A stretch of DNA of 64,000 nt from Kappaphycus alvarezii (GCA_002205965.3 NADL03000459.1:124001-188000), one strand, 5' to 3'; positions 34,961-46,300 are shown, numbered from the stretch's first letter. Numbers and translations: made by a program. Notes: generated by a model not told the origin, from the letters alone.

Positions 34961-35400
34961 GGGAGGTTTTCAACCGATGTTAGAACATAAATGCTATCTT
35001 TTCCCTTGACATCGGCTCCCGCTTTTCTTCTGGACCACAATTTTTGGCGATCCGTATCGTCGGTCCCACCTTTTTCTGTCCTCTCCCACTGAATGGATCA
35101 AATTCAACGACCATTGCAACTGCCAGCTTCACCACTAAACCATATGTTCAATTCTCTAGATTCGGATCCGTATACGAAACAAACGCAATGAAGCGCGCTT
35201 TGCACGTCGAGTCGTGTCTGGGCTCCTGTTCATAATCAATTTCGTGTGATCTGCATAGGACCAAAATGGTCGCCCAATGCGTGAATTCCCAGTTCTCTGT
35301 ACTACACTTTTGGGTAGATCAAGAAACATCATTTCTATTTACATTGTAACCGAGCCCGACAAATACCGTACCCTGGTATCCTGTCGACCCGTTCTACAAG
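34961..35400. other. Intergenic, nothing recognised
   Basis: This stretch lies between the end of the Ty1/copia fossil and the 3' end of the transporter gene. No coding region or repeat could be supported. Confidence 0.35.
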
Positions 35401-35402
35401 AC

Positions 35403-36991
35403 CTATCCAGAATCTTTCTCTTCTAGCTGTCCTTCCACCAAGATGCGCTCGCTAGTGGCAAATGACAAAAACAAAACTGTCATTACTATATACCAGACAC
35501 TTAGTGAACCGAATGTGAACCGCCATGAGTTGCCCGACCATTCCAGGATCAGAGTTGAAAATGGAATCGCAACAAACCCAGAGAACGACCCTAGGGTGTT
35601 TGCGGTTGCCTTGAACATTCCAGTCAGCTCTGGTGACGACATGTCAAGGTACGAACTCTCAAAACCCCAGTATTGAAGCTCATAAACGACATGCTCAGTG
35701 AGATAAACACCAGTGCCGCTGGAACAGTCTTTGCCAAACTGAACAAGACAAGTGTCAACGCCGCTCCAGTATTAGCTACGAACGTCATGCCCTTCCGAAC
35801 TTTTGTGGTTGAGACCCCATTGCTGACAAAACGATCAGCGATAGTACCACCAATGTTGGATGCAATGGCCATAGAGAGATATGGCGCGAAGGTGAAAGAG
35901 AGGGACTCGGTTTTCTTATTGTACACTTCTTGAAAGTAAGTAGGCAGCCAACTAAGGATGATGTAGTGAATTAGGCCAAAAATGCATTGGCTTAGACAAA
36001 TAGTCAGCGTCTTCCGATTTGATAGTACAAAGCCAATGGCGCTTATCTCAATGGGATTAATATACGCGGATAGCGGGCCGAAACAGTTTGGTACGCAGTT
36101 GCGACGTTGGCATCCAAAGCGCATTCCAGATTCCAAATCTGCAACAGTGTCCCCTTCTTCCTCGAAAGATTCTCCAGACGAATCTTGATTCGATTTCCAC
36201 GAACCACTCGAGTCCAGAAACGGCACTTTATCTTTTCGGGTGATTTGCGTCGAAGATATTGCCGATCGAGACATGGACGAGGAGTTTGTCCACTTTAAGT
36301 CGTCGCGATCATATGCGATAAAGCTCCACGCAATAATCCAGAGCAGCCCTGCTGATCCAAACGAATAGAAAATGAAATGCCACGATGACACCCTAATTAT
36401 AATTGGTGAGACAACCAGGGCGACCGTGGTGCCAATGTGGGCACCTGTGAGAAAGACAGAGGTTGAGAAACCTCGTTCACTTGAAGGAACCCAAAATGAC
36501 AGAAAGTGAAATACCGATGGGAAAGCCACGCCTTCGGATAGGCCCATGAAAACACGGCATATCAACAAAGGACCTAGTCCGAGCCAACATGCAAGCGGGG
36601 TAAGGATGGTGAAAAGGCTCCAAAAAAAAGCGCCGTATGTGAGCACTTTTTTCCCTCCATATCTGCGGCAAAGCACAGCACCACCGAGCTGCATAGGAAT
36701 ATACCCCAAGAAGAAAGAGCTCAAAATAATACCACGTTCTTTGGTATTATACCCAAACTCATCACCAATGGCGATAACAGCAACGGACATGTTGACGCGG
36801 TCCGCGTAATTGATAAAGCAACAAACGGCACATAGCAGGACCATGACATAACGCTCAGGGAGCATGCACAATTTGCGGCTTACATCCAGCTCGTACTCAG
36901 AGTGCTCCGTATCTTGATTATACGAGCTGTTTCGGGAAACGGTGTCCTTAGACCCGGTGTCGCCTTCCAACATAATTCCTTGGCCGTGCAT
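35403..36991 (-). CDS. SLC17/PHT4-like MFS anion (phosphate) transporter, one frame break
   Basis: This is a major-facilitator transporter of the SLC17/PHT4-ANTR group, whose members move phosphate or organic anions across plastid or plasma membranes. After a short hydrophilic N-terminus come the family signature MVLLCAVCCFINYADRVNMS and a first helix bundle with SSFFLGYIPMQLGGAV and RVFMGLSEGVAFPSVFHFLS. A Ser/Asp-rich central loop follows, then a second bundle (LPTYFQEVYNKKTESLS, SNIGGTIADRF). The last part, PELTGMFKATANTLGSFSG to the stop, is in another frame starting near 35,668. The frames meet at a run of four G (coding strand, 35,665-35,668), where one more G would make the family sequence continuous. 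A ~31-40 nt GT-AG intron is a less natural reading. Either a sequence error or a recent pseudogene is possible. Total length (~529 codons) is normal. Confidence 0.8.
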
Positions 36992-37680
36992 GGATTAAAA
37001 GCTTCGACTGTTTGTTCCTAGATCATTCGCCGCGAACGGATATCCACGAGGCGCTCTTGAATGCCCCAACTCGAGTTAAATAGACAAGGCCGCCAGTTTC
37101 CTTGGTTTTGTCAGCTGCGGACTTGCGTTGATCTGTGAAAGCGGGACCCAGTGACCTAATGCATGACCGCAAAGCTGAAACTTGCGAAGTAACAGTACAG
37201 TACCGTTATCCACTTACAGTCGATACGTACGGCAACATCGGGTTCCGCAAAGGCGAAATTGCATTTACATTACATATACCATCCCTTGAAGAAACTTTAC
37301 TTCATTGAGTATCTATCATGTACACTGCAGGCCTGCCTATACGGCTAAGAACTAACCGGATGTTCCACGTCAGGCACGTGCACTGGGGCTCGCGATAGAG
37401 TCACCATTACAACAAAAGACCACAGTGTGCAACGTATGCGCTCATAAAGACGTCTGCGGAAGACGTCTGCGGAGCACTTCTGTGGTTGTGTTCAACTTCT
37501 CCGCGATGCGCGGGATGAAGTCTTCTAGGAACAGAATAGAGGCGGAGGATGGGGCACCCAAGGAATCGAAAACCAGGGGCTGAAACTTGAAGTTTGGTTC
37601 CTGGAGGGTGTTGTTGGGAGGAGGCGGGATCGGCGTACAAGTTTGCGCTCCAAGTCTTTGACTTTGTGTCGATGGGCAAT
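36992..37680. other. Intergenic with a dispersed-repeat copy
   Basis: No gene is supported. 37,345-37,383 resembles 2518-2557 (CTAACCGG and a CACGT-rich block). An exact short duplication of GACGTCTGCGGA occurs at 37,448-37,471. GTACAGTAC lies at 37,194. Confidence 0.35.
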
Positions 37681-37689
37681 GTCGGCGGC

Positions 37690-38190
37690 GCTGCCGGCCA
37701 TTTGCGTGGCCCTTGTGCCCACGCCTTGTTCACAGTACCGATATCAATGTCGACGTTACTGTTGCCCACCCCTCCGCACGCCGCCACATTTCGCCAAGTA
37801 CGGTTACCGCAGGCGCTGCCGCAACACTCGCTGAGCGCGAGAAACATCGTCATTACGGCACTTTCTGCAAGCAAAACGATATCCTCCTCTCCCTCGTCGG
37901 GATTCATATCTATGGCGCCTTGGGCGACGACGGCTAGGGTTTTTTCCGCCGCCTTGCTTCCTCCGCTGCTTCCCGTCGCGTTTCCTCCCCTCAGCAGGAG
38001 CTCCGTGACTTCGTTACCCGTTTTGCGTTTAGTCTCCAACTAATGCAGACGCGACAGGTTTCTACCCACCGCCCGCATCCGTAGTTAATTTATGATTACC
38101 ATCCGCACGCTTCTGTTCAACATTGTACAACACATAAAGATTTACTACCACCACACATTGTTTGAACGGAGAGACAACGGTAAGGTCGCA
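37690..38190 (+). mobile_element. LINE 3' fragment
   Basis: The plus-strand frame from 37,713 reads STDINVDVTVAHPSARRH, then GAAATLAEREKHRHYG and LSLVGIHIYGALGDDG. This is the post-RT domain of the same LINE family as at 17.3 and 38.4 kb (compare LDVTIAHP, GAAASMAERAKHTPYG, LLPVGIDVFGALGAEG). The 3' tail after 38,040 shares GACGCGACAGG...TAATTTA with the next copy. The overlapping minus-strand frame 38,039-37,407 is a shadow. Confidence 0.6.
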
Positions 38191-38369
38191 GGCTATGGGG
38201 CGGACCAGTTGGCCTTGGCTTCTTGCCCTAGGGTCGAAAATTTACAATAAAAAATTGAAACATTGTTTCTGCAGTGAGAGTCAGCAGTGACAGGTTTTCT
38301 TATTTTTCATTGATTCGTTGATCTCTGTATCAAAGTCCTCCCCTTCCTTCTTCGTCCTCTCCCTCGTCC

Positions 38370-38900
38370 GCCCTTTGCATAGATCTTTATATCCCGGGCG
38401 CATACGGCCTCGACCCGAAGGGTATCGTCTTGGATGTCACCATTGCCCATCCACAGGTCACCTCTCGCGTTTCCCAGTGTGCCCTATCTGGCGGCGCAGC
38501 TGCCTCTATGGCTGAACGTGCGAAACACACTCCCTACGGTCTAGTCTGCCACACGAATGACATACGGCTTCTTCCTGTTGGTATTGATGTGTTCGGTGCC
38601 CTTGGGGCCGAGGGCGCGACTTTCTTCCGGCGCCTTTCTACGTTCGCTGCTGCCCGTCGAGGAACCACTCCCCAATGGAAGCTGCACCTCCTAATCACGC
38701 GCTGTTTTCTGCTTGCATGGGTTGCAAGCGCGTCAGGTTCCTACCAGACGCATTTCCGATTAATTTCTCTCTCATCCCCCTTCGCATGTTAGTTTCTCTG
38801 TCATCCCCCTCTGCATGTTCTCCCACATGCTTTTTCCACATCCCGTAAAGATTCCGCACACAATCAAAGTCACACTTGAAATTTTCATACGCTGTACCAT
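38370..38900 (+). mobile_element. LINE 3' fragment, second copy
   Basis: The plus-strand frame from 38,430 contains MDVTIAHPQVTSRVS, GGAAASMAERAKHTPYG, LLPVGIDVFGALGAEG and FFRRLSTFAAARRG, parallel to the copy just upstream. A ~26-bp tandem duplication (TTTCTCTNTCATCCCCCT) lies in its 3' tail near 38,766-38,815. Both copies start at nearly the same point, which suggests 5' truncation or a head-to-tail duplication. Confidence 0.6.
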
Positions 38901-39048
38901 CGTACTGTACGGTTTTTTGATAAAAAACCAAAAGCCCTCTTTCCATCAGCCCTGCCACAGATCCCGCTCAAAAATAAGACTTGTCTCATATCAAACTCAT
39001 CTGCACGTGGTGCGCCCACCGTACTCAAATCCATACCCACACCAAAGA

Positions 39049-39355
39049 TGAATACAGATATCGAAGTCCTCTCCGACAGCCTCAGTCGTCTGGAGGCACT
39101 TCTTGGGCCTCTGGGCCTCTCCCATCAAGTACAACCTATCTCCTCGTAGATATAGACCCTCTCCAAACTCGCCTGCCCTCCGTGATTCCCGACGAGGCGG
39201 CTGCCGCGACGCAAGCTGTGGAGATGCTCTCACAGACATGCACATCCCTGCGAGAGTTGTCTCCTACATGCCGCAATGGTGCGCTACGTGTTGGTAAGCT
39301 TGTAGATGCCACGGGAGCGGGTTTATTGGAGGTGGAGGGGTTGAGGGCTGCATAA
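39049..39355 (+). CDS. Possible small host gene, unknown, frame broken
   Basis: A leader resembling a 5' UTR (ACACCAAAG before ATG) is followed by MNTDIEVLSDSLSRLEALLG, a helix with coiled-coil look. The downstream continuation that stays open is in a different frame: LLVDIDPLQTRLPSVIPDEA, then an Ala/Glu/Leu helix, and GLLEVEGLRAA before a stop at 39,355. No intron with normal length joins the two. Both halves look protein-like in composition. I do not recognise the family. It may be a relic of a ~100-aa coiled-coil protein. Confidence 0.3.
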
Positions 39356-39640
39356 AAGTATCTGCGGGCCGCAGCTCGATGCTTGGGACGAGAAAGGGGG
39401 TCTCGAACTCGCACTCACTTCCGGCAGCACGGATCAGATGTAACGCAAGTGCGTTGCGAACATAGTTGTGGCGGTGCGGTCTGCCTATCCCAGGCCGATA
39501 AATGTCAGCAGCGTGGTCCGCGAAAACATCCATCTGTTTGTGGTAGGGGTGGTAAGTGAATAGCGGATTTCGCGGAAGACCGGGTGGCCTAAGTGCTGCT
39601 TGAGCATCACCGTCCTTTGGGTGATGGGGATAGTGGTGGT
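39356..39640 (-). mobile_element. LINE 3' fragment, minus strand
   Basis: The minus strand reads HKQMDVFADHAAD, RHNYVRNALALHLIRAAGSE, CEFETPFLVPS and RPADTF (39,371-39,369 starts the last). In LINEs with this C-terminal region the order is a zinc-like HA..C block, RHN.VR..L, an Ala/Gly helix, E...L, then RPAD. The match ends abruptly at RPADTFM, close to the stop of the small plus-strand frame. Confidence 0.55.
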
Positions 39641-40528
39641 GTAGACATAGAGGGCGGTAAGGAGGGAAGATGCATGGTTGTAGTGAAAGGCGAGTCTCGC
39701 AATTGTGGATGCATATGTTCTTACATGTTCCTATTACTGTGTTGGTTGGGTATGGGAGTGGTATTCCACTTGTCCTTGCGGTGGGCCCGGACCGTGTCGT
39801 TCTGCCACATCCTAGAACGTGGCAAATAAGAGGGGCCGAAAGAGGGTCAGGAGAGGTCATAGGGAGGGGTCGGAAGAAGGGGGAGGACCGGACGTCAAAA
39901 CAGGAGAAAGGAAGTGAAAAACAATTAAAACATATGAGGTAAGCAGCAAGTGTGGAACGGTGGAATAGGCGTTACGAGGAGTGACGGATGATTCTGATTC
40001 ATGATGCCGTTACTGGCACAAGTGCGCAGGTGCTACCATGCACTAGTTCCGATGCTCTGAGCATGCTTGGTCAGTGCTTCTGCCATTGACCACCGCGACA
40101 ACTCCATTCAGTCGATTTTTAAGAGGAAGTTGATCGGCGCCAGGACGCTAAATTCTCATCATATGTAAACCAAAACGACAAGTTTGACGTATTCGTATGT
40201 AGAGATATGGTCACTGATATAATGAAAATTGCAGATATTCCTTGGCATGCTGCGCTAGCTGAGTTGGCTGCGATGGCTGAGTTGGCATGCTGCGCTGGCT
40301 GAGCTGTCACTGTACTTACAATTACATTTTTAATTATTTTTAGAGGGATGCTTTGCACTGTACTGTGGCAGTGCAGATTTGACACATAGGTACTGTATAG
40401 GTGCTACAGAATGTGAGGGTTGAAAATTCTATATAAGGGGCTGTTTGCATGAAATGGTAGGACTACGTGGGAGCCAGCATACCCGAGCGGGGCGCTCAAC
40501 AAGTTAAGTCAAACACAAAGCATAAAGG
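39641..40528. other. Gene-free stretch with short tandem repeats
   Basis: At 40,241-40,304 a ~20-bp unit (GGCATGCTGCGCTRGCTGAG, with a TTGGCTGCGATGGCTGAG variant) repeats about three times. GTAC/TACTGTA motifs lie around 40,305-40,400. No coding region is supported. Confidence 0.4.
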
Positions 40529-40801
40529 AAGTAGGCAGACAACTTCAAGCCCAGTCCCAAATAGCTAGGAAGTTGAGAGCCAACTTCAGACCCAAGAAGA
40601 ATTTATTTTACGCTAGTCACTAAGCATAGGTGGTAGACCCTGCCCCTTTTATACTTGCTTGTAGATTCCTCGACTCTCTTCTATATACACTCCCTTTTGT
40701 TCGTTCAACAATACCACGGTAGCACTTTTGTCGCTCGCAACACCTCCTTCTCAGGGTAATTGGTTCTGAGGATATCTTCCCCCGTCGATTTACCCCTATC
40801 A
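40529..40801 (+). repeat. LTR-like terminal repeat, family 2, copy b (partial)
   Basis: This copy matches the others from AGGCAGACAACTTCAAGCCC to the end CCCCTATCA. The upstream part with the TATATAAG box is not homologous, so this copy is truncated on its left. It is in the same orientation as copy c, about 2 kb downstream, and the two could flank one element. Confidence 0.55.
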
Positions 40802-40846
40802 GTCACCATGGCAAAAAGGGTGTTGTAGGTCTACTACTATACTGTA

Positions 40847-40864
40847 CTCTACAGTACTGTAGAG
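40847..40864. repeat. Perfect 18-bp palindrome
   Basis: CTCTACAGTACTGTAGAG is an exact palindrome built on the GTAC/ACTGTA motif that recurs through the window. It may form a small cruciform. No binding factor can be named. Confidence 0.5.
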
Positions 40865-41594
40865 TTGTCTGAAGTAGTTTCAGAGTGAATAAAGTAAAAG
40901 GAAGCTGTAGAACAAATAATTACTCTGCAGCATTGGCCACTGTCACGTCATTGCCATGGCCAAATGAAAACTGCCCAACTCCGCAGTCCTTGCTGTCGAA
41001 GTACACGAACTTCGGAATCTTTAACAGCTTCCTGAGTGAATTTTTAAACCGAGATGCTAGCGTTTTTAGGATATTACCAATCTGCTTACCTTCGTAATGG
41101 AGAATGTGGGCCATTCCAATCAAATGGCGTTGACTGCGATAGAGGAATGTGCAAGTCATGCCTGTGGGATCAAAGAAGGTAACTGACATCAAGGAGATGC
41201 ATGTCTAGGGAAGCGAATGATAGTGTGGTTGTTGACATCTTGGTTGAATACAGCAAGCTGTTTGGAGTCAGTAGTTGAGCCAATTTCGCATATTGGAAAT
41301 CTACAAGTTGCTATGTATGTGAAGACACAGTCACCACAAGAGGAGAAAATGCTGCATAAGATTATGAGAACTGCAATTAAGGAGCCTGAGGGAACTATTA
41401 GAAATGGTGGGTGTGTTAATCAAAATGGCAATGCCATAAATTATGGAGTTCGTCGGGACGAAAAAGGTCCTCTTCGCATCTTGAAATCCGTCCTTTACCA
41501 ATCGTCCTGCCTTTGTCTTTCCAAAACAAATTCTGAATATCTTTTTCCTTTATGAATCCAAATTCACTGTACAACTCCATTTTCTATTTTATGT

Positions 41595-41786
41595 TTGAAT
41601 ATTTGGTCCTCCTCCTTCAAAGAAACGCCTTTCAATTTGTGGTCACTTCGCCTCCCAAATTCAGTTCCGATATTTTACCGCGCAGATTTTTATGTAGCCT
41701 CCGAATTCATGCAAATCCAAGGCCGCAGTATCGCCTATTTATTTTACCAAGACCATGATGATTACCAAAGACATGCCCCTATTTAA
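41595..41786 (+). other. Short open frame conserved in the duplicated segment
   Basis: This 63-codon frame (MNIWSSSFKETPFN...) is also open at 60,619-60,428. Almost every difference between the two copies changes the residue. It therefore looks like duplicated leader DNA rather than a selected protein. It lies about 100 bp upstream of the acidic-tail frame in both copies. Confidence 0.3.
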
Positions 41787-41893
41787 AGTGCTATAGCATT
41801 GTCGCTGAAGCATCACTCCTACCACCAACAATTCGATAAGCTGATTACCCTTTCTGTCAACATCCGCAACCCGCTCGCCCCTTTTCCAGAAAT

Positions 41894-42415
41894 ATGACGT
41901 CAAATCGACCCTCTGTTCCTATTTCCAAAAACCGCCCTTCCCGTCCCATCAATGGCCTCCGTCTCGCCGCCTACGGGCCAACCGATGCCGACGACTACAT
42001 CCGGCGGCAAACTAAGAAGAAAATCATCGAGTTCGTTCGCCGCCTCTTCCCAGAAGAAGAGGCGAGGGAGGTAAGTGAGGATGAGACTGAGAAAGTCGAG
42101 GATGAGAGCGGGGACTCCATCGAGGAATGGGTAGCCCCTGAGCTGGTTTACGAGACTCAGGAGAAGGATGAGGAGAACGGAGATGGGATGGAAGATCGGT
42201 CCATAGGGGAGGAGGTGAAAGTGCAGGAATTGGACCGGAGCTCCCAGAACTTTGGGGCGGGACGGGAGCTAAGAATGGAGGACCAGGTGGTATCGGTCAT
42301 AGAAGTGGATAAAGATATCTTCAGTGGTCTAGAGATTTCAGGAGAGGCCACAGGAAGCTGCGAACCGCTCGACGGGATATGTGTGGACTGTATGGGTAGC
42401 ATGGATATTTTGTAG
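41894..42415 (+). CDS. Unknown acidic-tailed protein of a duplicated repeat-flanked element (copy A)
   Basis: A basic N-terminus (MTSNRPSVPISKNRPSRP, then RLAAYGPTDADDYIRR and KKKIIEFVRRLFPEEEA) is followed by a long Glu/Asp-rich tail and a Cys-containing end (CEPLDGICVDCMGS). The same protein is encoded at 60,320-59,662. The first ~45 codons are identical in protein but differ at silent sites, which points to selection on that part. Family 2 terminal repeats lie upstream and directly downstream. A perfect splice donor, GGAGGTAAGTGAGG, is conserved in both copies near the EEEA coding sequence. I recognise no family. A passenger gene of a non-autonomous retroelement is one reading. The element is treated as a fossil. 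Confidence 0.4.
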   Translation: MTSNRPSVPISKNRPSRPINGLRLAAYGPTDADDYIRRQTKKKIIEFVRRLFPEEEAREVSEDETEKVEDESGDSIEEWVAPELVYETQEKDEENGDGMEDRSIGEEVKVQELDRSSQNFGAGRELRMEDQVVSVIEVDKDIFSGLEISGEATGSCEPLDGICVDCMGSMDIL

Positions 42416-42514
42416 GAGCTGCTCGGTTCTAGCCTTGAGAATGAAGATTGTGAGGAGTAGATGTAGATATTTATTGGATATGTCTTATTGCTAGTCTCTA
42501 TCGTCCGCATGATT

Positions 42515-42883
42515 TTTAGAGCATTTTATGGTATTCAGTAGGCGTTTTTGAGACTTTGGGATTAGCTGAAAAGTCTATATAAGCTGAGAAAATTGCTTCC
42601 TCCTTGAAAGCAAGTTGGCAGAGAACCTCAAGTCAGTCCCAAATAGTTAGGAAGTTGAGAGTCAACTTAAGACCCAAGAAGCATTTATTTTACGCTAGTC
42701 ACTGAGCATAGGTGGTGGATCCTACCCCTTTTATACTCACTCATCGCCCTTGAACTGTCGTCCTCATTCACCTCCTTTGGTTCTCACAACTATACCACGG
42801 TAGCACTTTTGTCGCTTGCAACACCTCCTTCTTGGGGTAACTGGTTCTAAGGATCTCTTCCCCCCGCCGATTTATTCCTATCA
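42515..42883 (+). repeat. LTR-like terminal repeat, family 2, copy c
   Basis: This copy shares the promoter-like AGTCTATATAAG (42,571), AGTCAACTTAAGACCCAAGA, TTTATTTTACGCTAGTCA, ACCACGGTAGCACTTTTGTCG and the end CCTATCA with copies a, b and d. It begins about 55 bp after the end of the acidic-tail frame. The same distance relation is seen in the copy at 59-60 kb. Confidence 0.6.
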
Positions 42884-42987
42884 GGGTTACGAGTGTTTTA
42901 TCAAATGTTACGAGCTCAAGGCCTACTGTATATCTGAGACCGACAACATTTACCAATAACAGGACCCAGAACATAACTATACAGGAA

Positions 42988-43095
42988 GCTAGTGTCCCGC
43001 CCGGTGACCAGGACGATAACATCCCAGCTGCTGTCCAGGGGGCCAGCATCCCACCGGGTGTACAGGATGCCAACGTCACACTCCCTGTATATCAC
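42988..43095 (+). repeat. 27-bp tandem repeat, four units
   Basis: Four degenerate 27-bp units (42,988, 43,015, 43,042 and 43,069) carry a GCYAGYRTCCC...CAGGA core. In one plus-strand frame each codes nine residues of the type ASVPPGVQD. The same ASVP text is produced by the palindrome copies elsewhere in the large element (WDASVP at 44.5 and 49.7 kb). Confidence 0.65.
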
Positions 43096-43399
43096 GTACC
43101 GGAGCAAATTGTCGCCTTTGGAATATCTTTACGAATGGATACATCAGGGGTATCATCTCATTGTAAACTGTTAAACCTTCCTTAATTGAGACTTTTAGTG
43201 ACGGTATTGCTGAAGATATAGTAACAAAGTTTTTCAACAATTTCAAGAACCACTGTACCGAAATGGGTGAGTCTGTGCATGGACAGCAGTTCAAAAGTCT
43301 GATACCACCTTTGTTGAAAAATAAGAGTATATCAATAGCAACCGGTGCTTTGAGGAGGAATGAAGAGAAATCGTACAAGGTATTACCCGGAAGAATAAT

Positions 43400-46300
43400 T
43401 TGAGAAATGGGGATCGGGAAGAAGAGCAAGAATTCTAGATTTGGGAATGTCGCATTGATTCTCGCCTTATTGGAGAACGAACCACAAGGTGTCAATGTCA
43501 GAGGTGTTCTGAAGAAATTTGCGAAAGGGGTATTCGGTGCGAAGAAATGTGCTTTATTTAAAAGAGATGACCTCTCCTTTTGCAAAAGAGAGCGTAATAC
43601 CTGTAACTTTTATGAACCAAGCCATCATTATCCTGTGAAATGTATTTGGAAAGGAAATTTAGACCCTTTCATGACATTTCTCATGGGCAAGGACGTCAAG
43701 CATGGTGATATTGCGTTTTTTTTGTAGTGAGGGAAATATTTAGTTCAATAATTGGTGTACCCCCCAGCGAAGCATTGGGAAGACCTGTTGCGGTACCTAA
43801 GGCATTAATAAGTCGGGTTCAGGTACTTGGGGAATATGATGCTGTATTAGGAAAGGACATCATTGTGGAAGAAATGTTCTTCCCCAAACTAGAGGTTTCT
43901 CGGAATACGTCAACTTTGGATATTGCACACTGCAGTTTGTTATGTGACTTCAAGTGCAGTTATTTACAGGCAAAAGAAATACCCGAAGATATATAGAATA
44001 TTGAACTCACTGTATCGGATTGGGGTAGGCATAGAGTAGCGGCGAAATACAGGAAGCAACATTTTGAAGGAAGGAGCCCTAATAAAGTGGAGTATCTGGA
44101 ATTATGTATTGGGTTTTTCTGGCAGAACAAACACATAAGAGCATAGTGGGATATGCGAAATTTATCGAATGGTGGTGATTTATTCACTTGCAATGGCGTG
44201 TTTGGATGGAAATGGTTGATCTGTAACGATTAGAAATGTCACGAAAAAGTTTTGATATTACCGTGGTCTGCAACGAGAATTATTCCTACGTTATCTGTTA
44301 CCCAATTCTGGTCGCTCCGGAATCGGAATATAATTTCTTCAACTGCAATCAGGACTATCAAACGTTAAGCATACAAAGTTCGTCCTCGGATTCTTACTGA
44401 GATGTAGGAATACCGGAGTGATTGTGACCAACAAGAATGTGACACAATATCATGCATTATGACGCAATTTATTATACAACCGCAAGAAAAACGACTGGAC
44501 GATAATAGTATAGTTGAAGATGTTTGGGACGCCAGCGTTCCAGGAACCGAACTGTCGCAATTGGTAACCAAGCGTGTAAGTCGATGTTCTCTGATTCAGA
44601 CGTGGAGTGAATGGTAAGAAAATTGACTTCATCTTGCTTCAGACGCAACTAAGTTCTCGATCGGGAAATGAATCTAGAGATGTGTTCTGGTGGTCTCTTT
44701 ACTACAGAGCAGAGCAGAGTAGGTCCTGGGCATGGTTTGGGGGGTCGGAAGAGGGGAAGGAGAGCAGTTCAAAGGAAAATTGAAATCCGCAAATGGACCA
44801 AGACATTAAGTGGAAGTATTTGTTGGTATTGGTGGTGGGGACGTCCGCAGCTTTGTGCCCAGGTTTTCTCAGAGCATGGGAACAAATGTGAACCTACCAA
44901 GAAATTGGGAGGAGCAAATTGAGAAACACTTTACCAAGATCCTCCGTATTCTACGTTCAACATGGGAAATGTTTCATGTGATCACAGACGTACCGTTCTT
45001 CTCTATTTGCATGGTGATGCCGTTTTCTCAGGTCAGTTTGACGGCAACTGGTACGAATAAAAACGTAATATCATTATGGATTCAATCGGATAGCGTGCTT
45101 AATGGTCACATGTGGGTCGGACGAGGTTTCTTATTGCTGGGTACTTGGAAGAAGAATGCATTCATGTTACGGCGGCCTTTGACCTATTCACAGATCTCGC
45201 TGCTAAATTGCAAATGTCCAGTCTCCAGATTGGATGATACCTGGCCGAGGCTTATGCTCTTCGTAACATCTTCACTCGAGAAGAGTTCATCCAGAAATGT
45301 CCCACGATAACGAAATTTCATGACAATAGTACGATCATACTTTTTACAACCGTGAAGATTAGAGCACATATCGACGCGGCACTAATTCCTGTGCGTTACT
45401 TTGAGAGGCGTAGAATATTTTTCTGTGCTTTCTGCGATACGAGAAGAAGTGGATGCTGTGCAAAAATTAATGAGGCGCAGAGGATCCGCTCCGAGGCATA
45501 AGTGGATCAGGTTGCTCATTTCCTGAATGGGGACGATGTGTTACAAGACTCCAACATAGAAGAACAAGAGCAGGGCGTTATTGTCCTGGTTATGGAGGAC
45601 CTAAAACCAAACGGCAATGAGCATACTACGATAGGGAGGGTTAGTTATCAAACTCAGTCGTATCTTGCTTTAGAGTCGGTTAATTATATACGATATATTG
45701 AGATCGACACGGCAATTTGCCATTCTGTTCGGAATCGTAATCCTTATATCATAAGAGCACCTTCGCGGTGCTCTACGTGTGGAAAAGAACCCCTGGAAAG
45801 GAGAGAGGTGCAAAGCACTAGGTTTATATTATGCACTCTGGGTCCATGTGCATTCCATATTAAATATTACACAATTTCCGACTGTTCTATAATGATGGCG
45901 CCCAAAAGGCGTGATGAATGCATTCTATTTCTAACTTAAACGACTTACGCATGTTTTTTACAGGTGCAATTGGAAGCTGTTTCAATGGGTAACGGAATGA
46001 TATCTGGAAGACTCAAGGAGTATCATCCTCATGTTATATCGCTGATGCACTCAGGTGTGCTACCAACTGCACCTTTTTGCCGCTCAGTGAAATCAATGCG
46101 GAAAATATGCAATTTGATGCTGCGCTTGATGACGAAAGAACCTGACCAGAACTTATTAGAATGATCGAAATGCAAGAAAAGGGGCAGGATTCTCGCAATA
46201 TGTGTCGATGGAATATTACAGTGATTCTCGAAGAAAAAACAATTCCCTTTCTCGATTGTGACCGGGCCATATGGTCCTATTCCACCTTTCTGTACCGTTT

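Noticed and set aside
35640-35680. A short intron explaining the transporter frame change
   Set aside because: GT-AG pairs exist but would give an intron of only about 31-40 nt and lose conserved residues. A one-base homopolymer difference explains it better.
37407-38039. 210-codon minus-strand open frame
   Set aside because: It overlaps antisense the recognisable LINE post-RT domain on the plus strand and has no domain of its own.
42988-43095. CRISPR-like array
   Set aside because: The 27-bp units are contiguous with no spacers, and the genome is eukaryotic.
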